Assembly: GCF_001613085.1 (NCBI RefSeq)
Contig: NZ_BDBR01000036.1
Location: 1 to 64,000, forward strand
Source: Nocardia salmonicida NBRC 13393
GTDB taxonomy: Bacteria; Actinomycetota; Actinomycetes; Mycobacteriales; Mycobacteriaceae
Length of the DNA: 64,000 nt
Reading direction: 5' to 3'
Numbering within the stretch: position 1 is the first letter of the stretch; each line of letters begins with the position of its first letter. The notes under the pieces were generated by a model, which was given only the letters and a program-made list of their open reading frames with translations, was not told the DNA's origin and did no database searches. A program made the translations under genes and the position numbers. This document shows positions 60,858-64,000 of the stretch, piece by piece.

Positions 60858-61901
60858 ATGGTAACCACGAAGATCACCGGCGTGATGGGTGGGCTCGCGC
60901 CCGTGGCCCCGATCGGCACCACGAGTAGGCCGGAGCCGGGCATCATCGTCAACTCCGGCCGGATCAGCACCTCCTCGCGGGTCCTGATGGGCGCCTGCCT
61001 CGGCCTGATCGGACCGCTGCTGCGCACCGTGCCGATCAACCGGGCCACCATTCCGGTCGGCGCCGTCGCGGTCGACCTGTTGTCGCGGCTGCGGCCCGAA
61101 CCCCACGGCATCGAACGCGAGCAGATCCAGCTCAGCGATTTCAAGATGGAGATGGTGCGGCCCGCGGGCGGCTCGCGCGCGCTGCGCCACGGCGCGGTGC
61201 TGTACATGCACGGCGGCGGATTCGCGGTCTGCGGGTTGCAGACGCATCGCGCGATCGCGGCTGGACTGGCCAGGCGCACCGGACTGCCCGTACTCAATGT
61301 CGAATACCGGCAGCTGCCCGGCTCGATCGACGCGGCGATCGACGACTGCGTGCTCGCATACCGCTGGCTGCTTCGCCACGGCGCCGATCCGGCGCGCATC
61401 GTGTTCGCCGGTGATTCGGCGGGTGGGTTCCTGACCTTCGCCACCGCGATCCGCTCCCGCGAGATCGGCCTGCCGCTGCCCGCCGCCCTCGTCGGCCTCA
61501 GTCCGCTGCTCGATCTGGATTACCGGGCCAAAGAGGGGTACGTCAATGTCAACCGGGATGCCTACCTTCCGCTGAAAGGGCTCGAGGCTGTTGTCCACCT
61601 CGGCGCCGAGCACGAAGGTCCGCTCGATCCCGCGCTGTCGCCGGTCAACGCCGACCTGGCGGGAATGCCGCCGGTCCTGCTCATCGCGGCGGAGGACGAA
61701 CTGCTGCGCTACGACTGTGAACTGATGGCCCAGCGGCTCACCGCCGCGGGCGTGCCGAACACGCTGGAGCTGTGGCGTGGGCAGGTGCACGCGTTCATGA
61801 GCATCCTGCCGAGCATGCCGGAGAGTCGTTCGGCGCTGGGACGGGTGGCGAAGTTCGTCCGCGGCGCGGTGGAACCGGCCCAGCGGGCCCGCACGGCCTG
61901 A
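60858..61901 (+). CDS. Alpha/beta hydrolase, hormone-sensitive lipase (Lip) family
   Basis: Esterase/lipase of 347 residues. The oxyanion motif HGGGF lies near residue 117, the nucleophile elbow GDSAGG has Ser187, the Asp lies in AEDELLRYD and the His in WRGQVHAF. An N-terminal ~80 residues with a hydrophobic stretch (MGACLGLIGPLLRTV) may form a membrane-associated cap. It resembles the mycobacterial Lip proteins that act on short-chain esters. GAGGTAGG precedes ATG 60858. Palindromes in the 244-bp gap before it suggest induction. Confidence 0.88.
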   Translation: MVTTKITGVMGGLAPVAPIGTTSRPEPGIIVNSGRISTSSRVLMGACLGLIGPLLRTVPINRATIPVGAVAVDLLSRLRPEPHGIEREQIQLSDFKMEMVRPAGGSRALRHGAVLYMHGGGFAVCGLQTHRAIAAGLARRTGLPVLNVEYRQLPGSIDAAIDDCVLAYRWLLRHGADPARIVFAGDSAGGFLTFATAIRSREIGLPLPAALVGLSPLLDLDYRAKEGYVNVNRDAYLPLKGLEAVVHLGAEHEGPLDPALSPVNADLAGMPPVLLIAAEDELLRYDCELMAQRLTAAGVPNTLELWRGQVHAFMSILPSMPESRSALGRVAKFVRGAVEPAQRARTA

Positions 61902-61959
61902 GAACGGCTCGGGCGGTTCTGATCACGGTCGGCCGACCGAGCCACCTCGAACGTGAACG

Positions 61960-61995
61960 AAGCGGCCCCGCTCGGAGATCCGAGCGGGGCCGCTT
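61960..61995. terminator. Bidirectional terminator between hydrolase and DUF8020 gene
   Basis: AAGCGGCCCCGCTCGG (61960-61975) pairs perfectly with CCGAGCGGGGCCGCTT (61980-61995), leaving a 4-nt AGAT loop, followed by TCCTTCTG. It lies between convergent genes. Confidence 0.88.
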
Positions 61996-62016
61996 TCCTT
62001 CTGTCCTACGGCGAAA

Positions 62017-62715
62017 TTACTTGGCCGGGGGGGTGAAGGGCTGGCCGATCGTGGCGAAGTACTGGATCGCAGCACCGATCGCGACCGGGGCGGTGACGAA
62101 GATCTGGCCCAGGATGACGCCGAGGGCGCCGATGCTGGTAGCGCCGACGACGCAACCCGCGAGCGGGCCCGCGCCGAACAGAGCGAGCAGCACGCCGGTC
62201 GCGACCAGGCCGATCGCCGCACCGGTGACACAACCGATGGCAGCGCCGGCGAGGCCGCCGCCCAGGGTGCCGATGGTGGCGCCCATGGAGATGGTGGAGG
62301 TCAGACGGCTCCAGGCGGCCTGCTCACGCTCGTACTCGGTCTTCCACGGCGCTACGTTCTCGTAAGGCAGGGCGACGGGCTTGTAGACAGCCTTGGCCGG
62401 GTCCAGCTGCGGGGTCAGGGTGGCGGTGTTGCCCGAGATCTCGGCCGCGATCGGCAGCTCGAACTCGTCGAGGCGGAAGGTCAGCGGGGTACCGGCGACG
62501 GTGGTGCCGTTGGCAGCCTTGATCTTGAAGGCGCCGTCTTCGACGACCAGCGAGCCCGCGTCGGTGGTGATGACGGACTTGGAACCGTCGACAACCTCGG
62601 CGGTGTAGTTGATCGGGGCGGCCTCTTCGACCGGCGCGGCGTTGACGGTGCCGGCGGTGACGCCCATAGCAGCAATCAGCAGCGCCGACGTGGCGGCGAA
62701 TTTCCTCATCAGCAT
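62017..62715 (-). CDS. Secreted DUF8020-type protein with C-terminal glycine-zipper membrane region
   Basis: Protein of 232 residues. A signal peptide (residues 1-27, ending VNA-A) leads to a beta-rich domain of about 100 residues (YTAEVVDGSKSVITTDAGSLVVEDGAFKI, TPLTFRLDEFELPIAAEISG) as in the Nocardia DUF8020 family. Residues ~140-215 are hydrophobic with Gly/Ala-x3-Gly spacing (GATIGTLGGGLAGAAIGCVTGAAIGL) and two Cys, probably a membrane or oligomer domain. TGAGGTT precedes ATG 62715. Function unknown; the family is common and multi-copy in Nocardia as I recall. Confidence 0.8.
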   Translation of the reverse strand: MLMRKFAATSALLIAAMGVTAGTVNAAPVEEAAPINYTAEVVDGSKSVITTDAGSLVVEDGAFKIKAANGTTVAGTPLTFRLDEFELPIAAEISGNTATLTPQLDPAKAVYKPVALPYENVAPWKTEYEREQAAWSRLTSTISMGATIGTLGGGLAGAAIGCVTGAAIGLVATGVLLALFGAGPLAGCVVGATSIGALGVILGQIFVTAPVAIGAAIQYFATIGQPFTPPAK

Positions 62716-62923
62716 TTTTGTTGAACCTCAAGTTTGGAGCGTGCGGAGGGGACGTGTAGATCAAAAGCTCCCGCAGCTAACCAGAGGTGAACCTGCTGTG
62801 ACTGTTAGTTCAAGTTTTGTTCACCATTGATACCCCGATGCCGGTGCGCTGATAGAAACCTGAGCGTTGACCGGGGTTTTTCTCAGTAAAACCAACTCCT
62901 AGTCTTAACCTACTTGCAGGTAG

Positions 62924-62939
62924 TATGACATAGATCACA
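62924..62939. promoter_or_regulatory. GlxR/CRP-like site TATGACATAGATCACA
   Basis: The 16-mer matches the Corynebacteriales cAMP-receptor consensus TGTGA-N2-TA-N2-TCACA at all but one defined position. It lies ~100 bp before rmlB and ~210 bp before the DUF8020 gene start. The 325-bp gap 62716-63040 otherwise holds AT-richer promoter DNA with no gene that I can support. Confidence 0.4.
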
Positions 62940-63040
62940 GTGTAAATAGAGGCCGAGTCACAGGTCGGAGACGTTCCAGCAACGCATAAAGGCGGCCCTT
63001 TCGTCACGAGGGCTCTCGGAATGCCCGTATCGTTGTCCGA

Positions 63041-64000
63041 GTGCGAGTGCTCGTAACCGGCGGGGCCGGGTTCATCGGTGCGAATTTCGTCCAGCAGACC
63101 GTGGCCACGCGCCCGGATGTCCAAGTGACCGTGCTCGACGCGCTCACTTACGCGGGCAACCGGGCGTCGCTGGATCCGGTAGCGGATCGGATCGAATTCG
63201 TGCACGGCGATATCGCCGATCTCGATCTGGTCGACAATCTGGTCAGCGGGGTGGACGCGGTGGTGCATTTCGCCGCCGAATCCCACAACGACAACTCCCT
63301 GGCCGAGCCGTGGCCGTTCGTGCAGACCAATATCGTCGGCACCTACTCGCTGCTGCAAGCCGTGCGGCGCCACGATGTGCGCTACCACCACATCTCCACC
63401 GACGAGGTGTACGGCGATCTGACCCCCGACGAGCCGGGTTTCACCGAGTCCACCGCCTACAACCCGTCGAGCCCGTATTCGGCCACCAAGGCGGGTAGCG
63501 ACATGCTGGTACGCGCCTGGACCAGGTCGTTCGGTATCCGCGCCACCCTGTCGAACTGCTCGAACAACTACGGCCCGTATCAGCATGTGGAGAAATTCAT
63601 CCCCCGTCAGATCACCAATCTGATCGACGGGGTGCGTCCGCGCCTCTACGGCGCAGGTCATCAGGTACGCGACTGGATTCACGTGGAGGACCACAACCGC
63701 GCGGTCTGGGACATTCTCGAGCGCGGCCGCACGGGGCGGACATATCTGATCGGGGCGCAGGGCGAGCTCGATAACCTCACTGTCGTCCAGCTCATCCTGC
63801 AGGCATTCGATCGCGAGCCCACCGATTTCGATCATGTGACGGATCGTCCAGGCCACGATCAGCGCTACGCCATCGACGCGAGCCTGCTGCGTGAGGAACT
63901 GGGCTGGTCACCGCGCTACGCGGACTTCCGGGCCGGGCTGGCCGACACCGTTGCCTGGTACCGCGACAACGAGAACTGGTGGCGATCGAAAAAGGCCGAT
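63041..64000 (+). CDS. rmlB: dTDP-glucose 4,6-dehydratase, 3' end beyond the window
   Basis: NAD-dependent extended SDR converting dTDP-glucose to the 4-keto-6-deoxy sugar, second step of dTDP-rhamnose synthesis. 320 codons are present without a stop; family members have ~330 residues, so only the last few are missing. VTGGAGFIGANF is the NAD loop, HFAAESHNDNS and ISTDEVYGD carry the Thr/Asp/Glu active-site residues, and YSATK has Tyr146 and Lys150. The C-terminal NENWWR motif is visible. GTG 63041 is chosen because TATCGT ends 7 nt upstream and no ribosome site exists. Opposite in orientation to rmlA-rmlC. Confidence 0.93.
   Translation, partial: MRVLVTGGAGFIGANFVQQTVATRPDVQVTVLDALTYAGNRASLDPVADRIEFVHGDIADLDLVDNLVSGVDAVVHFAAESHNDNSLAEPWPFVQTNIVGTYSLLQAVRRHDVRYHHISTDEVYGDLTPDEPGFTESTAYNPSSPYSATKAGSDMLVRAWTRSFGIRATLSNCSNNYGPYQHVEKFIPRQITNLIDGVRPRLYGAGHQVRDWIHVEDHNRAVWDILERGRTGRTYLIGAQGELDNLTVVQLILQAFDREPTDFDHVTDRPGHDQRYAIDASLLREELGWSPRYADFRAGLADTVAWYRDNENWWRSKKAD

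Noticed and set aside
1..64000. tRNA, rRNA and CRISPR arrays
   Set aside because: Reading both strands I saw no clover-leaf-type segment, rRNA signature or regularly spaced repeats; a dedicated scan was not possible.

Overview
The window is high-GC actinobacterial DNA from a mycolic-acid-bearing genus of the Mycobacteriales, most likely Nocardia. The main evidence is the near-complete arabinogalactan and mycolic acid locus, in an order that matches (inverted) the Mycobacterium tuberculosis Rv3811-Rv3789 region. Supporting evidence is the set of paralogous antigen-85 mycolyltransferases and a secreted DUF8020-type protein typical of Nocardia. All names rest on reading translated sequence from memory of the families; no database search was run.

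Layout. 1-8175 is accessory: the 5' part of a secreted protein (probably an Rv3811-like amidase), a SpoIID/LytB protein, a MarR/DMT pair, an SDR dehydrogenase beside a TetR regulator that has lost its DNA-binding domain, a TipA-type MerR regulator, and four small membrane proteins followed by a decayed paralogue tail. 8412-15015 is a tightly overlapping operon glf-glfT2-PAP2 phosphatase-ubiA-aftB, which builds galactan, makes the arabinose donor lipid and adds terminal arabinose. 15249-21074 holds four mycolyltransferases in a row, the last fused to LGFP repeats. 21188-32770 holds a lipoprotein, the Rv3802c-like cutinase-fold lipase, an F420-type oxidoreductase and the mycolate condensation genes fadD32-pks13-accD4.

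32832-35483 carries a Uma2-type protein, a small membrane protein, a cyclophilin and a HicA-like toxin/partner pair behind a large palindrome. 35586-42711 contains two arabinosyltransferase (emb) genes that converge on each other, unlike the co-directional embCAB of mycobacteria. 42788-46961 is an insertion zone: a TnpB remnant with an internal deletion, two unrecognised genes, a WYL regulator and a TIGR03086 protein. 46990-51828 restores the conserved order with aftA, dprE2, dprE1 and gtrA. 51830-59125 is mixed metabolism and regulation (PNPOx-like protein, molybdopterin oxidoreductase, XRE/DUF5753, MarR, DHA2 MFS pump). 59186-64000 carries rmlC and rmlA on the minus strand and rmlB on the plus strand (linker dTDP-rhamnose), with a lipase-like hydrolase and a DUF8020 protein between them.

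How it works together. RmlA/B/C supply dTDP-rhamnose for the linker. Glf and GlfT2 make galactan. UbiA, the PAP2 phosphatase and DprE1/DprE2 make decaprenyl-phospho-arabinose, which AftA, the Emb proteins and AftB polymerise. FadD32-Pks13-AccD4 make mycolic acids and the antigen-85 proteins attach them. Many of these genes show a -10-like hexamer 7-8 nt before the start codon, suggesting leaderless mRNAs. Points most worth following up are the HicA-like module, a translationally coupled 22-codon leader in front of pks13, a hairpin repeat present in two places, and the vestigial or rearranged pieces listed in the findings.
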